Positions 12,801 to 24,481 of a stretch of 64,000 nt of DNA are shown here, in pieces; positions within the stretch are counted from its first letter, which is position 1; every line of letters starts with the position of its first letter. The notes under the pieces were generated by a model. That model searched no databases. It saw nothing but the letters and a program-made list of their open reading frames with translations, and was not told the origin of the DNA. Origin of the DNA: Olsenella uli (GTDB taxonomy: Bacteria; Actinomycetota; Coriobacteriia; Coriobacteriales; Atopobiaceae); the NCBI RefSeq assembly GCF_901212655.1, contig NZ_CAAKON010000053.1:47473-111472 (forward strand). The letters are read 5' to 3'. The translations under genes were made by a program, and so were the position numbers.

Positions 12801-14275
12801 CGGTGGGCATCATTGCCGCCCAGTCCATCGGCGAGCCGGGCACGCAGCTGACGATGCGTACGATTCACTCCGGCGGCGTCGCTGGCGTCGACGACATTAC
12901 GCAGGGCCTGCCGACTGTCGGCCGCATGTTCGACGTCGTCGGCAACGTCAACGAGAAGATCCTTGGCCGCGAGGCTGACCTGGCCCCGCTCTCGGGCAAG
13001 CTCTCCATCCAGCCCGAGCAGACCGAGTACCTCGTGCGCATCCTCGATTCCGAGGATCCGAGCCGCATTCTCGACGAGAAGCGCATCCCGGCGTCCGCCC
13101 GCTTCATGCCGGGCATCGAGGACGGCTGCGACGTTCGCGCCGGCGACCAGATCACCAAGGGCTTCGTTAACTTCCGCAACCTGCGCAGGCTCACGGACAT
13201 CGAGAGCACGATGCACACGTTCGTCGAGAGCGTCAAGGACGTCTACACGTCCCAGGGCGTTGAGCTGAACGACAAGCACATCGAGGTCATCGCGCGCCAG
13301 ATGCTGCGCCGCGTCCAGATCACCAACCCCGGTGACTCCAAGTACCTCATGGGCCAGTACATCGACCGCTACGAGTTTGCCGATACGGTTAACGAGATCA
13401 CCCTCGCCGGTGGCACGCCGCCTGAGGCCGAGCCCTCGATCCTCGGTACGCTCAAGGTGGCCAGCTCCATCGACTCCTGGCTCTCCAGCGCGTCGTTCAT
13501 CCGTACCGCCGGCGTCCTCACCGAGGCCGCCATCTCCGGCGAGGTGGACCACCTCATGGACCTCAAGTCCAACGTCATCGTGGGCAAGAAGATTCCGGCT
13601 GGTACGGGTCTTGCCGCCTACAACGACGTCGAGCTCACCTACCACGGCCAGCGCATCGACGGCCCCACGGCCCCGACTGCCAAGAGCCTGCCCGAGTGGG
13701 CGCCCAACGAGCTCAAGGAGGTTGAGGAGCAGCTGCCGCAGCAGTTCGAGTGGGTTGGTGACGACTATGGCTACCCCGGCGTCTACTCCAAGAACGGCCG
13801 CACGCTCTCGAGCGAGGACGCCAAGCTCTACCTCTTTGACGACCTTGGTGTCTCGCAGCGCTGGACCAACAAGTTTGGCGAGGTGGGCATCGAGACCGTG
13901 GGCGACCTCATCGGCAAGACCGAAGACGACCTGCTGCATATCGATGGCATCGGCGCCAAGGCTATCGAGGAGCTGCGTCATGGTCTGGAAGAGCGCAACC
14001 TCCTCTATATCCTCGAGCCTGACGATGACGCCGCGGACGACGAGGACCTGTCTCAGCTCCTGAACATGGTCTTCAGCCCGGATGCGGACTCCGACGTCAT
14101 GCTCGGCGCCTCCTCGTCTGCGCCGCACCACTATGACGATGACGAGCTCATCGGCGGCGGCTCCTCCGACTCGGAGAAGAAGCCGGACGTGATCAATGAG
14201 GGGCTCGACTCCCTCGACGATCTGCTCTCCAACGTCGTCCGTCGAGACGGCCTGATCGGTGGCGACGAGGACTAG
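9830..14275 (+). CDS. rpoC: DNA-directed RNA polymerase subunit beta' with C-terminal helix-hairpin-helix extension
   Basis: This is the catalytic subunit of RNA polymerase, 1,481 residues, longer than most actinobacterial beta' chains. It shows the N-terminal zinc site (CxC and CxxC near residues 60-80), the magnesium-binding NADFDGD at 534-540 and the second zinc cluster near 965-980. After the usual C terminus, residues about 1340-1397 form a segment resembling the alpha-subunit CTD ([17 protein letters not shown], then [10 protein letters not shown]), followed by an acidic tail. The start is GTG with AAGGAG at the end of rpoB. Confidence 0.98.
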   Translation: MADFDTTDFDAIKISLASADDIRSWSHGEVKKPETINYRTLKPEKDGLFCEKIFGPVKDWECSCGKYKGIRFKGIVCERCGVEVTSAKVRRGRMGHIELAAPVSHIWYFKSPTSFPLSRLLDMKSKDLEKVLYFASYVITSVDTEAREADAADLKEELAADIEQLDAERDEQIERMRQDQADGVVDEFDGTEVLSDDELAAAIVDLREEYEEEKQLRTEAYEKFMQLQERELISDESLFREMKRYYSIYFKGGMGAEAVRELLRAIDLEKTAVELRAIIADDKGQKQRREKAVKRLEVVDAFLEGHNDPANMILDVIPVIPPDLRPMVQLDGGRFAASDLNDLYRRVVNRNNRLKRLLDLDAPAIIVNNEKRMLQESVDALFDNGRRGRPVTGRGGRPLKSLAEALKGKQGRFRQNLLGKRVDYSGRSVIVTDPQLKLHQCGLPKAMALELFKPFVMRRFVELGGKNENIKSAKRAIERSEPKVWDVLEEVIKDRLVLLNRAPTLHRLSIQAFEPVLVEGKAIHLHPLVCAPFNADFDGDQMSVHVPLSTKAQTEARVLMLSSNNLRSPASGKVLTVPSQDMVFGVYFLTTSKDNAEGDGRVFASFEDVLTAYDNRIKLDIQAKIQVRVSVKDANVEVEGRKIFRVRNAGGETVDYDVTDKPARFETTAGRIIFNRQCLPADYPFINYKMVKSDMGKLVNDCTDRYPLAQVEPILDAIKYAGFHFATRAGLTVSVWDAVIPDCKKHMLVEAQANVNEINEYYEDGFLSEAERHAEVINAWTECTEALGKAMLEGFDDDNPIYMMADSGARGSKTQLRQLAGMRGLMADMSGDTIDLPIKANFREGLLPLEYFISTYGARKGLVDTASHTSDSGYLTRRLVDVAQDVIVREEDCGTTEGVAYNLVKPGTDDLNVDLIGRCVLDDLIAPETGEVLIPKDGYIESAADIQRLVDSGLKKVELRALLTCRSKNGVCQKCYGWDLSTRRPVNVGTAVGIIAAQSIGEPGTQLTMRTIHSGGVAGVDDITQGLPTVGRMFDVVGNVNEKILGREADLAPLSGKLSIQPEQTEYLVRILDSEDPSRILDEKRIPASARFMPGIEDGCDVRAGDQITKGFVNFRNLRRLTDIESTMHTFVESVKDVYTSQGVELNDKHIEVIARQMLRRVQITNPGDSKYLMGQYIDRYEFADTVNEITLAGGTPPEAEPSILGTLKVASSIDSWLSSASFIRTAGVLTEAAISGEVDHLMDLKSNVIVGKKIPAGTGLAAYNDVELTYHGQRIDGPTAPTAKSLPEWAPNELKEVEEQLPQQFEWVGDDYGYPGVYSKNGRTLSSEDAKLYLFDDLGVSQRWTNKFGEVGIETVGDLIGKTEDDLLHIDGIGAKAIEELRHGLEERNLLYILEPDDDAADDEDLSQLLNMVFSPDADSDVMLGASSSAPHHYDDDELIGGGSSDSEKKPDVINEGLDSLDDLLSNVVRRDGLIGGDED

Positions 14276-14316
14276 CTCTAGCAGCGGTTATCTCGTAGGA
14301 GATCAGTAAGGTACAA

Positions 14317-14352
14317 AGCGGGGCTGTGAGTATGTGTCACAGCCCCGCTTTT
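14317..14352 (+). terminator. Terminator after rpoC
   Basis: AGCGGGGCTGTGA pairs with CACAGCCCCGCT and is followed by four T residues. It ends the rpoBC transcript. Confidence 0.9.
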
Positions 14353-14525
14353 CATATGGCTCAGGCTTGGCCGTCACTTCGGCGCCAACCGTGAGCTTTT
14401 CCAAGAACGTTGGGCATCTCGTCCATTCCGCTCGCAGGTCGCTTCATGTGCAGCTTCTTGCGGGCGGTTATATGAATACGGCGTTGGTGAAATGTGGAGA
14501 TGGATACGCCCGGCACCGTGGCGTT
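14353..14525 (+). other. Spacer upstream of the str operon promoter
   Basis: The 372-base gap between rpoC and rpsL holds the rpoC terminator, then about 170 bases without a supported gene, then the rpsL promoter. At 14500-14521 it carries a 22-base sequence that recurs with one mismatch at 20241-20262. Confidence 0.5.
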
Positions 14526-14554
14526 TTGACACCTCAAATTTCGAGGCGTATTGT
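14526..14554 (+). promoter_or_regulatory. Strong promoter for rpsL-rpsG-fusA-rpsJ
   Basis: TTGACA at 14526-14531 and TATTGT at 14549-14554 are 17 bases apart. The site lies 94 bases before rpsL, leaving a short leader. Confidence 0.75.
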
Positions 14555-14647
14555 TCCAGCTTGCGCCTATTCAGGGTGGCGTCGTGCTGCGTCGCCTTCA
14601 CATGTTGAACAAGCGCAGGAAGCAGATAGGTAAGAAGGAGAGAAGCT

Positions 14648-15016
14648 TTGCCTACTATCAACCAGCTCGTCCGCCAGGGCCGCACCTCGATTAAGAGTAA
14701 GTCCAAGAACGCCGCCCTTAAGCACAACCCGCAGAAGCGCGGCGTGTGCACCCGCGTCTTCACGACCACCCCGAAGAAGCCGAACTCGGCCCTTCGTAAG
14801 GTCGCCCGTGTCCGTCTCGTCAACGGCATCGAGGTTACCGCCTACATCCCGGGCGAGGGTCACAACCTGCAGGAGCACTCCATCGTGCTCGTCCGCGGTG
14901 GCCGTGTCCGCGACCTCCCTGGTGTGCGCTACAAGATCATCCGTGGCGCCTACGACTGCGCGGCCGTCCAGGACCGCAAGCAGGCCCGTTCCCGCTACGG
15001 TGCCAAGCGCGGCTAA
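14648..15016 (+). CDS. rpsL: 30S ribosomal protein S12
   Basis: S12 lies at the decoding centre. The 122-residue product contains the streptomycin-related loop [13 protein letters not shown] and the conserved [14 protein letters not shown]. The protein starts [12 protein letters not shown], which requires the TTG codon at 14648; GAAGGAG lies just upstream and no ATG or GTG fits. TTG starts are uncommon for so highly expressed a gene. Confidence 0.96.
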   Translation: MPTINQLVRQGRTSIKSKSKNAALKHNPQKRGVCTRVFTTTPKKPNSALRKVARVRLVNGIEVTAYIPGEGHNLQEHSIVLVRGGRVRDLPGVRYKIIRGAYDCAAVQDRKQARSRYGAKRG

Positions 15017-15077
15017 GCTCGCCCGCCTTCGTAATCGTTACCGCCTCGCAAGGGGCTGATCCTGTAAGGAGTTCTAC

Positions 15078-15548
15078 ATGCCGCGTCGTGCAGCAGCCAG
15101 CCGTCGTGAGATCACGCCGGATGCCGTCTACAACAATCGTCTCGTGACCCAGCTCATCAACAAGGTCCTTCTCGACGGTAAGAAGTCCGTCGCCGAGCGC
15201 ATCGTCTACGGTGCCTTCGACCAGGTCAAGGAGAAGACCGAGTCTGATCCGCTGTCCGTCTTCAAGAAGGCCATGGACAACGTTCGCCCGACCCTCGAGT
15301 GCAAGCCGAAGCGTGTCGGCGGCGCCACCTACCAGGTGCCGATGGAGGTCAACTCCCGTCGTGCCACCACGCTGGCCATCCGCTGGATCGTCACCTTCTC
15401 TCGCGCCCGCAAGGAGAACACCATGGCCGAGCGTCTCGCCAACGAGATCATCGACGCCTCCAACGGCGTGGGTGCCTCCGTCAAGAAGCGCGAGGACATG
15501 TACAAGATGGCCGAGGCCAACCGCGCCTTCTCGCACTATCGCTGGTAA
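15078..15548 (+). CDS. rpsG: 30S ribosomal protein S7
   Basis: S7 nucleates assembly of the 30S head. The 156-residue product has the standard [12 protein letters not shown] start and family length. It lies 61 bases after rpsL and 28 before fusA in the classic str order. AAGGAG precedes the ATG. Confidence 0.97.
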   Translation: MPRRAAASRREITPDAVYNNRLVTQLINKVLLDGKKSVAERIVYGAFDQVKEKTESDPLSVFKKAMDNVRPTLECKPKRVGGATYQVPMEVNSRRATTLAIRWIVTFSRARKENTMAERLANEIIDASNGVGASVKKREDMYKMAEANRAFSHYRW

Positions 15549-15576
15549 ACAGAGATACGTAGAGGAGTAATCACTC

Positions 15577-17673
15577 ATGGCAAAGAGCAAGTACACGCTC
15601 AAGGACATGCGTAACATCGGCATCATGGCCCACATCGATGCCGGTAAGACCACGACCACCGAGCGAATCCTGTACTACACGGGCAAGACCCACAAGATCG
15701 GCGAGGTCCACGACGGCGCCGCCACCATGGACTGGATGGTTCAGGAGCAGGAGCGTGGCGTGACCATTCAGTCCGCCGCCACCACGTGCTTCTGGAAGGA
15801 CAGCGTCATCCAGATCATCGATACCCCGGGTCACGTGGACTTCACGGCCGAGGTCGAGCGCTCCCTGCGCGTCCTCGACGGTGCCGTGGCGGTCTTCGAT
15901 GCCGTCGCCGGCGTCCAGCCGCAGTCCGAGACCGTGTGGCGTCAGGCTCACAACTACAACGTCCCGCGCATCGCCTTCATCAACAAGTATGACCGTGTGG
16001 GCTCCGACTTCGAGCACGCCATCGACACCATGAAGGAGCGCCTGCACGCCAACGCCGTTGCCGCGCAGCTCCCCATGGGCGCCGAGGACCAGTTCTGGGG
16101 TCTCATCGACCTCGTGACCATGACCGCTTGGGACTTCAAGGAAGACGCCAAGGGCATGATCTACCCCGAGGCCATGGATGCTATCCCCGAGGAGTTCGCC
16201 GACGCCGCTGCCGAGAAGCGCGAGGAGCTGCTCGACGCTGCCTCCAACTTCGATGACGAGCTGATGGAGCTTATCCTCGAGGAGGCCGAGATTCCCGTCG
16301 ACAAGCTCAAGGCGGCTCTCCGCAAGGGTGTTATTGCCAACGAGCTCAACCTCGTCTTCGTGGGCTCCGCCTACAAGAACAAGGGCATCCAGGAGCTCCT
16401 CGACGCCGTCGTGGACTACCTTCCGAGCCCGCTCGACGTCCCGCCGGTGGAGGGCACCGACCCCAAGTCCAAGGAGACGATTACCCGCAAGGCCGACAAC
16501 AAGGAGCCGTTCTCCGCTCTGGCCTTCAAGATCCAGACCGACCCGTTCGTCGGTAAGCTTACCTACTTCCGCGTGTACTCCGGTACCGCCGAGGCCGGTA
16601 GCTACGTCTACAACGCCACCAAGGGCGACCGCGAGCGTCTGGGCCGCATTCTCGAGATGAACGCCCACGACCGCACCGACCGTGAGGCGTGCGCCACGGG
16701 CGACATCGTCGCTGCCGTGGGTCTCAAGAAGACCACCACGGGCGACACCCTTTGCGACGAGGCTCACCAGATCATCCTCGAGTCCATCGAGTTCGCCGAC
16801 CCTGTCATCGACGTCGCCGTCGAGCCGAAGACCAAGGCCGAGCAGGACAAGATGTCCGTTGGTCTGGCCAAGCTGGCCGAGGAGGACCCGACCTTCCAGG
16901 TCCACACCGACCAGGAGACCGGCCAGACGATCATTGCCGGCATGGGCGAGCTGCACCTCGAGATCATCGTCGACCGCCTGAAGCGCGAGTTCAACGTTGA
17001 CTGCAACGTGGGCAAGCCGCAGGTTGCCTACCGCGAGACCGCTGGTCACGCTGTCAAGCACGCCGAGGGCAAGTTCGTCCGCCAGTCCGGCGGCCGTGGC
17101 CAGTACGGCCACGCCGTTATCGACATGGAGCCGCAGGAGTCCGGCAAGGGCTACGAGTTCGTCAACGCCATCGTTGGCGGCGTCGTGCCGAAGGAGTACA
17201 TCCCCTCCATCGACAAGGGCATCCAGGAGGCGCTCGAGAACGGCGTCATCGCCGGTTACCCGGTCGTCGACATCAAGGTGACCCTCATCGACGGCTCCTA
17301 CCACGAGGTCGACTCCTCCGAGGCCGCGTTCAAGATCGCCGGTTCCATGGCCATCAAGGACGCCCTCAAGAAGTCCGACCCCGTCCTTCTCGAGCCGATT
17401 GAGGACGTCGAGGTCGAGACGCCGCAGCAGTACCTTGGCGACGTCATGGGCAACCTGAACTCCCGTCGTGGCCAGATCCAGGGCATGGAAGACCGCAACG
17501 GCACCACGTCCATCAAGGCCAAGGTGCCCCTGGGCGAGATGTTCGGCTACGCCACGGACCTTCGTTCCCAGACCCAGGGTCGCGCGAGCTACACCATGCA
17601 GTTCAGCGATTACGAGCCGGTGCCGAAGTCGGTTGCCGAGGAGCTCGTCAGCAAGGCCGGCGGCAACGCCTAA
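15577..17673 (+). CDS. fusA: Translation elongation factor G
   Basis: EF-G catalyses ribosomal translocation. The 698-residue product has the G1 motif [12 protein letters not shown] near residues 17-28, [12 protein letters not shown] for G4, and domains II to V in order. It is full length. Instead of tuf, the next gene is rpsJ, 69 bases on. Confidence 0.98.
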   Translation: MAKSKYTLKDMRNIGIMAHIDAGKTTTTERILYYTGKTHKIGEVHDGAATMDWMVQEQERGVTIQSAATTCFWKDSVIQIIDTPGHVDFTAEVERSLRVLDGAVAVFDAVAGVQPQSETVWRQAHNYNVPRIAFINKYDRVGSDFEHAIDTMKERLHANAVAAQLPMGAEDQFWGLIDLVTMTAWDFKEDAKGMIYPEAMDAIPEEFADAAAEKREELLDAASNFDDELMELILEEAEIPVDKLKAALRKGVIANELNLVFVGSAYKNKGIQELLDAVVDYLPSPLDVPPVEGTDPKSKETITRKADNKEPFSALAFKIQTDPFVGKLTYFRVYSGTAEAGSYVYNATKGDRERLGRILEMNAHDRTDREACATGDIVAAVGLKKTTTGDTLCDEAHQIILESIEFADPVIDVAVEPKTKAEQDKMSVGLAKLAEEDPTFQVHTDQETGQTIIAGMGELHLEIIVDRLKREFNVDCNVGKPQVAYRETAGHAVKHAEGKFVRQSGGRGQYGHAVIDMEPQESGKGYEFVNAIVGGVVPKEYIPSIDKGIQEALENGVIAGYPVVDIKVTLIDGSYHEVDSSEAAFKIAGSMAIKDALKKSDPVLLEPIEDVEVETPQQYLGDVMGNLNSRRGQIQGMEDRNGTTSIKAKVPLGEMFGYATDLRSQTQGRASYTMQFSDYEPVPKSVAEELVSKAGGNA

Positions 17674-17742
17674 GCAAAGCCCACACAGTAACGACCGGGT
17701 GCGCGCAGAAGCGAGGCACGCACCCGCCGATGGAGGTTCCAA

Positions 17743-18051
17743 GTGTCTAACCAGAAGATCCGCATTCGCCTGAAGGGCTTTGACCACGAGGTCGTCGACC
17801 AGTCCGCGAAGCTCATCGTTGACACCGCCCAGAAGACGGGCGCTAAGGTGTCCGGTCCCATCCCTCTGCCCACCGAGCGCAACCTGTACACGGTCATCCG
17901 CTCGCCTCACAAGGACAAGGACTCCCGCGAGCAGTTCGAGATGCGCACCCACAAGCGCCTCATCGACATCCTCGAGCCGACGAGCTCCACGGTTGACTCG
18001 CTGATGCGTCTCGACCTGCCTGCTGGCGTCGACATCGAGATCAAGCTCTAA
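17743..18051 (+). CDS. rpsJ: 30S ribosomal protein S10
   Basis: S10 is a 30S head protein that also acts in NusB-dependent antitermination. The 102-residue product is full length. The start is GTG at 17743 behind TGGAGGTT. It follows fusA closely and is separated by 549 bases from rplC, its usual direct neighbour, so here it appears attached to the str operon. Confidence 0.96.
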   Translation: MSNQKIRIRLKGFDHEVVDQSAKLIVDTAQKTGAKVSGPIPLPTERNLYTVIRSPHKDKDSREQFEMRTHKRLIDILEPTSSTVDSLMRLDLPAGVDIEIKL

Positions 18052-18600
18052 GGTAGGCTTACTTACCTGACGGAGGCCCGTCCTCGTACTGCACGGAAAC
18101 GCCCTCGCCGCATTAAGCGCGGCTGAGATTTGTTCCTTTGCATGCACGAGGGCGGGCCTCCTGCTGTTTGCTCACTTGAATTGTCGCGAGATGCTAGGCG
18201 GCAGGTCTGCCATCGCTCGTTGCTCTATTTGCCGGGTTGGGGCGAGCCTCTTGCCATTCCTTTTGGGATGCCAGGCGATAGGGTGGCATCGCTCGCTGCT
18301 TCTTTGTTGGGGGAGGGCATGCGCTCTCTATTATTTGGAGAGTGTATGGAGTGGGTTTTGGAGCCGTATACTTCAAAGGTAGCGCTTTTAGGGGCATGCT
18401 GTGCCGAGGCCAAACACACGGTCTCGGGCGTATCCCTCGAACGGGCTTGAGACGGTTCTCCCGTCCGCCGGCAACGCGAGGGAAGCCGCAGCTCACAGCC
18501 AACGCCCTCACCCGCGCGGTTCTTGTAGGTTGTGGTCCGCTGGGGCCGGGCGCAAGGGGCGCTCGCATCTACCCATGACCACCGAAGGTAAGGAACGTGT
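18052..18600 (+). other. Long gap inside the S10 operon, probable rplC leader
   Basis: No gene can be supported in these 549 bases. They hold a 16-base inverted repeat (18072-18161), a related pair of segments near 18,208-18,232 and 18,284-18,306 sharing CATCGCTCGNTGCT, and a TATACT at 18367-18372 without a good -35. The last 200 bases are GC-rich with several possible stems, as in a ribosomal protein leader. Confidence 0.5.
18072..18161 (+). repeat. 16-bp inverted repeat downstream of rpsJ
   Basis: The arms at 18072-18087 (GGAGGCCCGTCCTCGT) and 18146-18161 pair over 16 positions with one G-U wobble and enclose 58 bases. There is no T run directly after the right arm, so it is not a textbook terminator. 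A long-loop RNA structure or a recombination-derived palindrome are both possible. Confidence 0.75.
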
Positions 18601-19221
18601 ATGGTCAGCACCATCCTCGGCCGCAAGATCGGGATGACCCAGGTGTTTGACGAGGACGACAACGTCGTGCCCGTCACGGTCATCCAGGCCGGCCCCTGCG
18701 TTGTCTCGCAGGTCAAGAGCGTTGAGACCGACGGCTACAACGCCGTTCAGATCGGTTTCGGCGACATCAAGAAGAAGCGCGTGAACAAGCCGATGGCGGG
18801 TCACTTCGCCAAGGCCGGCGTTGAGCCGATGCGCTACCTCCGCGAGGTCCGCGTCGAGGACGCCTCCGCGCACAACGTTGGCGATGTCGTCACCGTTGCC
18901 GACTTCTCCGAGGTCAAGAGTGTCGACGTCACCGGCACCTCCAAGGGCAAGGGCTTCCAGGGCACCATCAAGCGCTGGAACTTCGCCTGCGGCCCCATCA
19001 CCCACGGCTCCCGCAACCAGCGTCGTCCGGGTTCCATCGGTCAGTGCGCCTATCCGTCCCGCGTGCGCAAGGGCCTTCACATGGCCGGCCACATGGGCGA
19101 CGAGCGCGTTACCGTCAAGAACCTCAAGCTGGTCCGCATCGACGCTGAGCAGAACCTCATGCTCGTCAAGGGTGCCGTCCCTGGTGCCAAGAACGCCCTC
19201 GTGTCGGTCCGCATGGCCTAA
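18601..19221 (+). CDS. rplC: 50S ribosomal protein L3
   Basis: L3 is an early assembly protein near the peptidyl-transferase centre. The 206-residue product begins [16 protein letters not shown] and carries the conserved [13 protein letters not shown] and [14 protein letters not shown] segments. It is the first gene after the unusual gap and begins the rplC to rplX run. Confidence 0.97.
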   Translation: MVSTILGRKIGMTQVFDEDDNVVPVTVIQAGPCVVSQVKSVETDGYNAVQIGFGDIKKKRVNKPMAGHFAKAGVEPMRYLREVRVEDASAHNVGDVVTVADFSEVKSVDVTGTSKGKGFQGTIKRWNFACGPITHGSRNQRRPGSIGQCAYPSRVRKGLHMAGHMGDERVTVKNLKLVRIDAEQNLMLVKGAVPGAKNALVSVRMA

Positions 19222-19263
19222 GGGCCTAGAGCAACGAACCTTTAGGCTACCAAGGAGAACATG

Positions 19264-19890
19264 ATGTCCAACATCGAAATCAAGAACGTGGAGGGCCAGG
19301 CGGCGGGCACCGTCGAGCTCAGCTCCAGCGTTTACGGCATTGAGCCGCACATCCCCGTCGTCCACCAGGTTGTGACCGTTCAGCTCGGCAACCTCCGTCA
19401 GGGCACCCACGACACCAAGGGTCGCTCCGAGGTCTCCGGCGGCGGCGCCAAGCCTTGGCGTCAGAAGGGCACCGGTCGTGCCCGCCAGGGTTCCATCCGT
19501 GCCACCCAGTGGGTCGGCGGCGGCGTGCCCTTCGGCCCCACCCCGCGTACCCACAACCGTCGCCTGAACAACAAGGAGGTCAAGCTCGCCATGCGCAGCG
19601 TGCTCTCCGGCAAGCTCCGCGATGGCGAGCTCACGGTTGTCGACAACTATGGCTTCGACAAGCCCTGCACCAAGCAGGCGGTCGCCATGCTCAAGGCCCT
19701 GGGCCTCGAGGGCAAGCGCGTCACCCTCGTTGTCGCCGACGACGACATCTTCACCTACCTGTCCTTCCGCAACGTCGAGACCGTCCGTCTCGTCGCTTGC
19801 AGCGAGGCCACCACGCACGCCCTGATCGACAACGCCGCCCTCGTGCTCGACGCGGCTGGCGCCAAGTACTTCGAGGAGGTGCTTGCGTAA
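19264..19890 (+). CDS. rplD: 50S ribosomal protein L4
   Basis: L4 lines the exit tunnel and in some bacteria represses the S10 operon. The product has the family loop [19 protein letters not shown]. Two ATG codons are adjacent at 19261 and 19264; the second is favoured because AAGGAG (19252-19257) is then six bases away. The stop codon abuts the rplW start. Confidence 0.96.
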   Translation: MSNIEIKNVEGQAAGTVELSSSVYGIEPHIPVVHQVVTVQLGNLRQGTHDTKGRSEVSGGGAKPWRQKGTGRARQGSIRATQWVGGGVPFGPTPRTHNRRLNNKEVKLAMRSVLSGKLRDGELTVVDNYGFDKPCTKQAVAMLKALGLEGKRVTLVVADDDIFTYLSFRNVETVRLVACSEATTHALIDNAALVLDAAGAKYFEEVLA

Positions 19891-20190
19891 ATGAACTCCG
19901 TCTACAACGTCATCATTCGCCCGATCGTCACCGAGCGTTCCTTTGACCTGATGAGCAACAACAAGTACACCTTCGAGGTTGCCGCCAATGCTCCCAAGGA
20001 GGAGATTGCCGACGCCATCGAGAAGATCTTCGACGTGAAGGTTGTCAAGGTGAACACCATGTGGGTCAAGCCCAAGACGAAGCGCGTCCGCTATGTTGCC
20101 GGCCAGACCCGTCGCTGGAAGAAGGCCATCGTCACCCTCGCCGAGGGCGACACCATCGAGGTCTTTGGTCAGCAGGCTGCCCAAGAGTAG
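19891..20190 (+). CDS. rplW: 50S ribosomal protein L23
   Basis: L23 sits at the tunnel exit and docks trigger factor and SRP. The 99-residue product is full length and begins right after the rplD stop with no gap, indicating translational coupling. Confidence 0.96.
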   Translation: MNSVYNVIIRPIVTERSFDLMSNNKYTFEVAANAPKEEIADAIEKIFDVKVVKVNTMWVKPKTKRVRYVAGQTRRWKKAIVTLAEGDTIEVFGQQAAQE

Positions 20191-20343
20191 CCCAGGCACC
20201 TCCGTCCCCGCGTAAGCGGGGGCGAGTCCTTGCCAAGCGTATGGATACGCTCGGCACCGTGGTAATCCGGCGTCATCCCGCCGAGGCCACTGGCCTCATC
20301 CCTTGAGCGGGATGGCCAACGGAAACAGAAAGGGAAAGTAAAC
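20191..20343 (+). promoter_or_regulatory. Structured intergenic region before rplB
   Basis: Three stem-loops follow each other in 153 bases: GTCCCCGC/GCGGGGGC, then GCC-AGCGTA/TACGCT-GGC around a four-base loop, then CATCCCGC/GCGGGATG enclosing GAGGCC/GGCCTC. None has a T tract. Such dense structure inside the S10 operon, where genes normally touch, suggests a regulatory RNA element. Confidence 0.45.
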
Positions 20344-21177
<834 letters not shown>

Positions 21178-21207
21178 TCGGAACACGAGAAGTAGGAGAA
21201 AGCACTT

Positions 21208-21468
21208 ATGAGCAGAAGTCTCAAGAAGGGCCCGTTCGTGGAGACTCGCCTCCTTTCGCGTGTTGCCGCGCAGAACGAGGCTGGTACCAAGGAGGTCATC
21301 AAGACCTGGTCGCGTGCCTCCACCATCTTCCCGGAGATGGTTGGTCACACCATCGCCGTCCACGATGGCCGCAAGCACGTGCCCGTGTACGTCACCGAGT
21401 CCATGGTTGGTCACAAGCTGGGCGAGTTCGCTCCGACCCGCACCTTCCGCGGTCACAAGGCCAACTAG
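21208..21468 (+). CDS. rpsS: 30S ribosomal protein S19
   Basis: This is an 86-residue 30S head protein beginning [12 protein letters not shown] and ending in the conserved [11 protein letters not shown]. It lies 30 bases after rplB and 13 before rplV. Confidence 0.96.
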   Translation: MSRSLKKGPFVETRLLSRVAAQNEAGTKEVIKTWSRASTIFPEMVGHTIAVHDGRKHVPVYVTESMVGHKLGEFAPTRTFRGHKAN

Positions 21469-21481
21469 GGGGTACTGAGTA

Positions 21482-21844
21482 ATGGCTAAGAAGAAGATTG
21501 AGGGCCAGGTTTCCGCAACGGCCAAGTACGTGCGCGTTGCTCCGCGCAAGGCCCGTATGGTTGTCGACCTGATTCGCAACAAGTCCGTCGATCGCGCCCT
21601 CGAGATCCTCCAGTTCTCCGAGCGCGCCGTGTCCGTGGACGTCGAGAAGGTCCTGCGCTCCGCCGTGGCCAACGCCTACCAGAACAACGGCATGCGTCCG
21701 GACTCTCTCGTCGTCGCCGAGGCCTACGTTGACGAGGGCCCGACGCTCAAGCGCATCCGTCCGCGCGCCAAGGGCTCCGCGAGCCGCATCAACAAGCGCA
21801 CGAGCCACATCACCGTTACCGTCGCTGCTCGAAAGGAGGCGTAA
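21482..21844 (+). CDS. rplV: 50S ribosomal protein L22
   Basis: L22 lines the exit tunnel; its beta hairpin is a site of macrolide-resistance mutations. The 120-residue product includes [18 protein letters not shown] and the C-terminal [16 protein letters not shown] hairpin, at normal length. Confidence 0.96.
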   Translation: MAKKKIEGQVSATAKYVRVAPRKARMVVDLIRNKSVDRALEILQFSERAVSVDVEKVLRSAVANAYQNNGMRPDSLVVAEAYVDEGPTLKRIRPRAKGSASRINKRTSHITVTVAARKEA

Positions 21845-21850
21845 GACCAC

Positions 21851-22557
<707 letters not shown>

Positions 22558-22558
<1 letters not shown>

Positions 22559-22986
22559 TGCTGGCTCCTAAGCGCATCCTTCACCGCAAGGTGCAGCGTG
22601 GCTCCATGAAGGGCCACGCCAAGGGTAACACCCAGGTCTACTTTGGTGAGTACGGCATCCAGGCCCTCGAGGCTCACTGGATCACCAACCGCCAGATCGA
22701 GGCCGCCCGTATTGCCATGACCCGTTACATGAAGCGTGGCGGTAAGGTCTGGATCACCATCTTCCCGGACAAGCCCGTCTCCAAGAAGCCCGCCGAGACC
22801 CGCATGGGTAAGGGTAAGGGCAACCCCGAGGAGTGGGTTGCCGTGGTCAAGCCCGGCCGCGTCATGTTCGAGGTTGGTGGCGTCGACGAGGCCGTCGCCA
22901 AGGAGGCCCTGCGCCTCGCGCAGCACAAGCTGCCCATCAAGACCAAGATCATCACCCGTGCCAAGCAGGCTGGGGAGGATAAGTAG
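22558..22986 (+). CDS. rplP: 50S ribosomal protein L16
   Basis: L16 contacts the A-site tRNA. The 142-residue product begins [15 protein letters not shown] and contains the conserved [14 protein letters not shown]. It is translationally coupled to rpsC and followed two bases later by rpmC. Confidence 0.97.
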
Positions 22987-22988
22987 CC

Positions 22989-23204
22989 ATGAAGATGACC
23001 GATATCCGCGAGCTCTCTGACGAGCAGCTCTCCAAGAAGCTTGAGGACAGCCGCGCTGAACTCTTTAACCTTCGCTTCCAGATGGCTACGAGCCAGCTCG
23101 ACAACACGGCTCGTCTGAAGACCGTCAAGCGTGACATTGCCCGTATCCTGACCGAGCAGCGCGCCCGTCAGATCGCAGCGGAGACCGCCGCTGCGGCCAA
23201 GTAG
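22989..23204 (+). CDS. rpmC: 50S ribosomal protein L29
   Basis: This small tunnel-exit protein has 71 residues. The motif ELFNLRFQMATSQLDN near residues 25-40 is typical. The Ala-rich C-terminal end is slightly longer than in many homologues. Confidence 0.95.
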   Translation: MKMTDIRELSDEQLSKKLEDSRAELFNLRFQMATSQLDNTARLKTVKRDIARILTEQRARQIAAETAAAAK

Positions 23205-23221
23205 AGTCTAGGGAGTAGAAC

Positions 23222-23488
23222 ATGAGCGATACCGAGGCTCGCAATCACCGCAAGGTGCGCACTGGCGTCGTTACCTCGATTTCCGGCAATAAGTCCATTG
23301 TCGTGACGATTCAGAACCGCAAGGCGCACCCCAAGTACCGCAAGATGATGACCGTCACCAAGAAGCTTCACGCTCACGACGAGGAGTGCGTTGCCCACGT
23401 TGGCGACACCGTCGAGGTCATGGAGACCCGTCCTCTGTCTGCGACGAAGCGCTGGCGTCTCGTCAAGGTCGTCGAGGCCGCGAAGTAA
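23222..23488 (+). CDS. rpsQ: 30S ribosomal protein S17
   Basis: S17 is an OB-fold protein that binds 16S rRNA early. The 88-residue product is full length, with HPKYRKMMTVTKKLHAHDE in the central part. It lies 17 bases after rpmC and 82 before rplN; the latter gap holds a CACCGGCTCA/TGAGCCGGT stem. Confidence 0.96.
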   Translation: MSDTEARNHRKVRTGVVTSISGNKSIVVTIQNRKAHPKYRKMMTVTKKLHAHDEECVAHVGDTVEVMETRPLSATKRWRLVKVVEAAK

Positions 23489-23570
23489 CTGCCAAGGCCA
23501 CATCACCGGCTCACGTGCACCGCGCGTGTGGGCGCACCTCTGAGCCGGTTGTATTCGAAAGGGATTTGCA

Positions 23571-23939
23571 ATGATTCAGATGCAAACCATGCTCACCGTT
23601 GCCGATAACTCCGGCGCCAAGCGCGTGAGGTGCATTAAGGTCCTGGGCGGCTCCAAGCGTCGTTACGCCGGTCTCGCCGACGTCTTCATCGCTGCCGTGC
23701 AGGAGGCCACCCCGGGTGGCTCCGTTAAGAAGGGCGATGTCGTTCGTTGCGTCGTCGTTCGTACGGCTAAGGAGACCCGTCGCAAGGACGGCAGCTACAT
23801 CAAGTTCGATCAGAACGCCTGCGTCCTGATTGACAAGGATGGTTCGCCCAAGGGCACCCGTATCTTCGGGCCCGTCGCCCGCGAGCTCCGCGATCACAAG
23901 TACATGAAGATCGTCTCGCTCGCGCCCGAGACGCTGTAG
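23571..23939 (+). CDS. rplN: 50S ribosomal protein L14
   Basis: L14 lies at the subunit interface and binds the silencing factor RsfS in other bacteria. The 122-residue product has [20 protein letters not shown] near the start and the normal C-terminal end. AAAGGGA precedes the ATG. Confidence 0.97.
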   Translation: MIQMQTMLTVADNSGAKRVRCIKVLGGSKRRYAGLADVFIAAVQEATPGGSVKKGDVVRCVVVRTAKETRRKDGSYIKFDQNACVLIDKDGSPKGTRIFGPVARELRDHKYMKIVSLAPETL

Positions 23940-23950
23940 GAGGATCCACC

Positions 23951-24292
23951 ATGTCTATGGCTAAGATGAAGATCAAGAAGGGCGACACCGTCCAGGTGCT
24001 TTCCGGCAAGGACAAGGGCAAGCGCGGCACCGTCGTTCGCGCCATCCCCTCCGAGCACAAGGTTGTCGTCGAGGGCGTCGCCGTGGCCAAGAAGGCCCAG
24101 AAGCCCACGCAGGAGAACCAGCAGGGCGGCTTCGTCAACAAGGAGATGCCGATTGACGTCTCCAACGTTGCCCTGATTGACCCCAAGACCGACAAGCCCA
24201 CGCGCGTCGGCTACCGCATCGAGGAGGACGGCACCAAGGTGCGCGTCGCCAAGAAGAGCGGCGAGGTTATCCCCGACCCCTACAAGAAGTAG
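23951..24292 (+). CDS. rplX: 50S ribosomal protein L24
   Basis: L24 starts 50S assembly. The 113-residue product has the KOW motif [18 protein letters not shown]. The ATG at 23951 sits seven bases after AGGAGG; an ATG two codons later is also possible. A strong terminator follows, so the classic rplN-rplX-rplE run is interrupted here. Confidence 0.96.
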   Translation: MSMAKMKIKKGDTVQVLSGKDKGKRGTVVRAIPSEHKVVVEGVAVAKKAQKPTQENQQGGFVNKEMPIDVSNVALIDPKTDKPTRVGYRIEEDGTKVRVAKKSGEVIPDPYKK

Positions 24293-24316
24293 CCACAAGC
24301 TATAACTTGTCTTTGA

Positions 24317-24348
24317 AGCCCCGGCCAAACTCTGGTCGGGGCTTTTTC
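24317..24348 (+). terminator. Terminator inside the spc operon, after rplX
   Basis: AGCCCCGGCC and TGGTCGGGGCT form a long stem followed by five T residues. This is unexpected between rplX and rplE, which are normally cotranscribed. Confidence 0.9.
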
Positions 24349-24481
24349 GTACCGCTCCGGCGCCTAAATGCGCCGCTTATGGAATCGCCGAGCGCACCGT
24401 TTCTCCGCTGCGCGAGCCTAGTGACTGACGATTGGCAGATGCGCTCCTTAACGTGGGCGCATCTTGAAGAAAGGAGCGGGC

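Noticed and set aside
18130..18450. Open frame in the rpsJ-rplC gap
   Set aside because: No ribosome-binding site, begins within the inverted repeat, and the product has no protein-like pattern.
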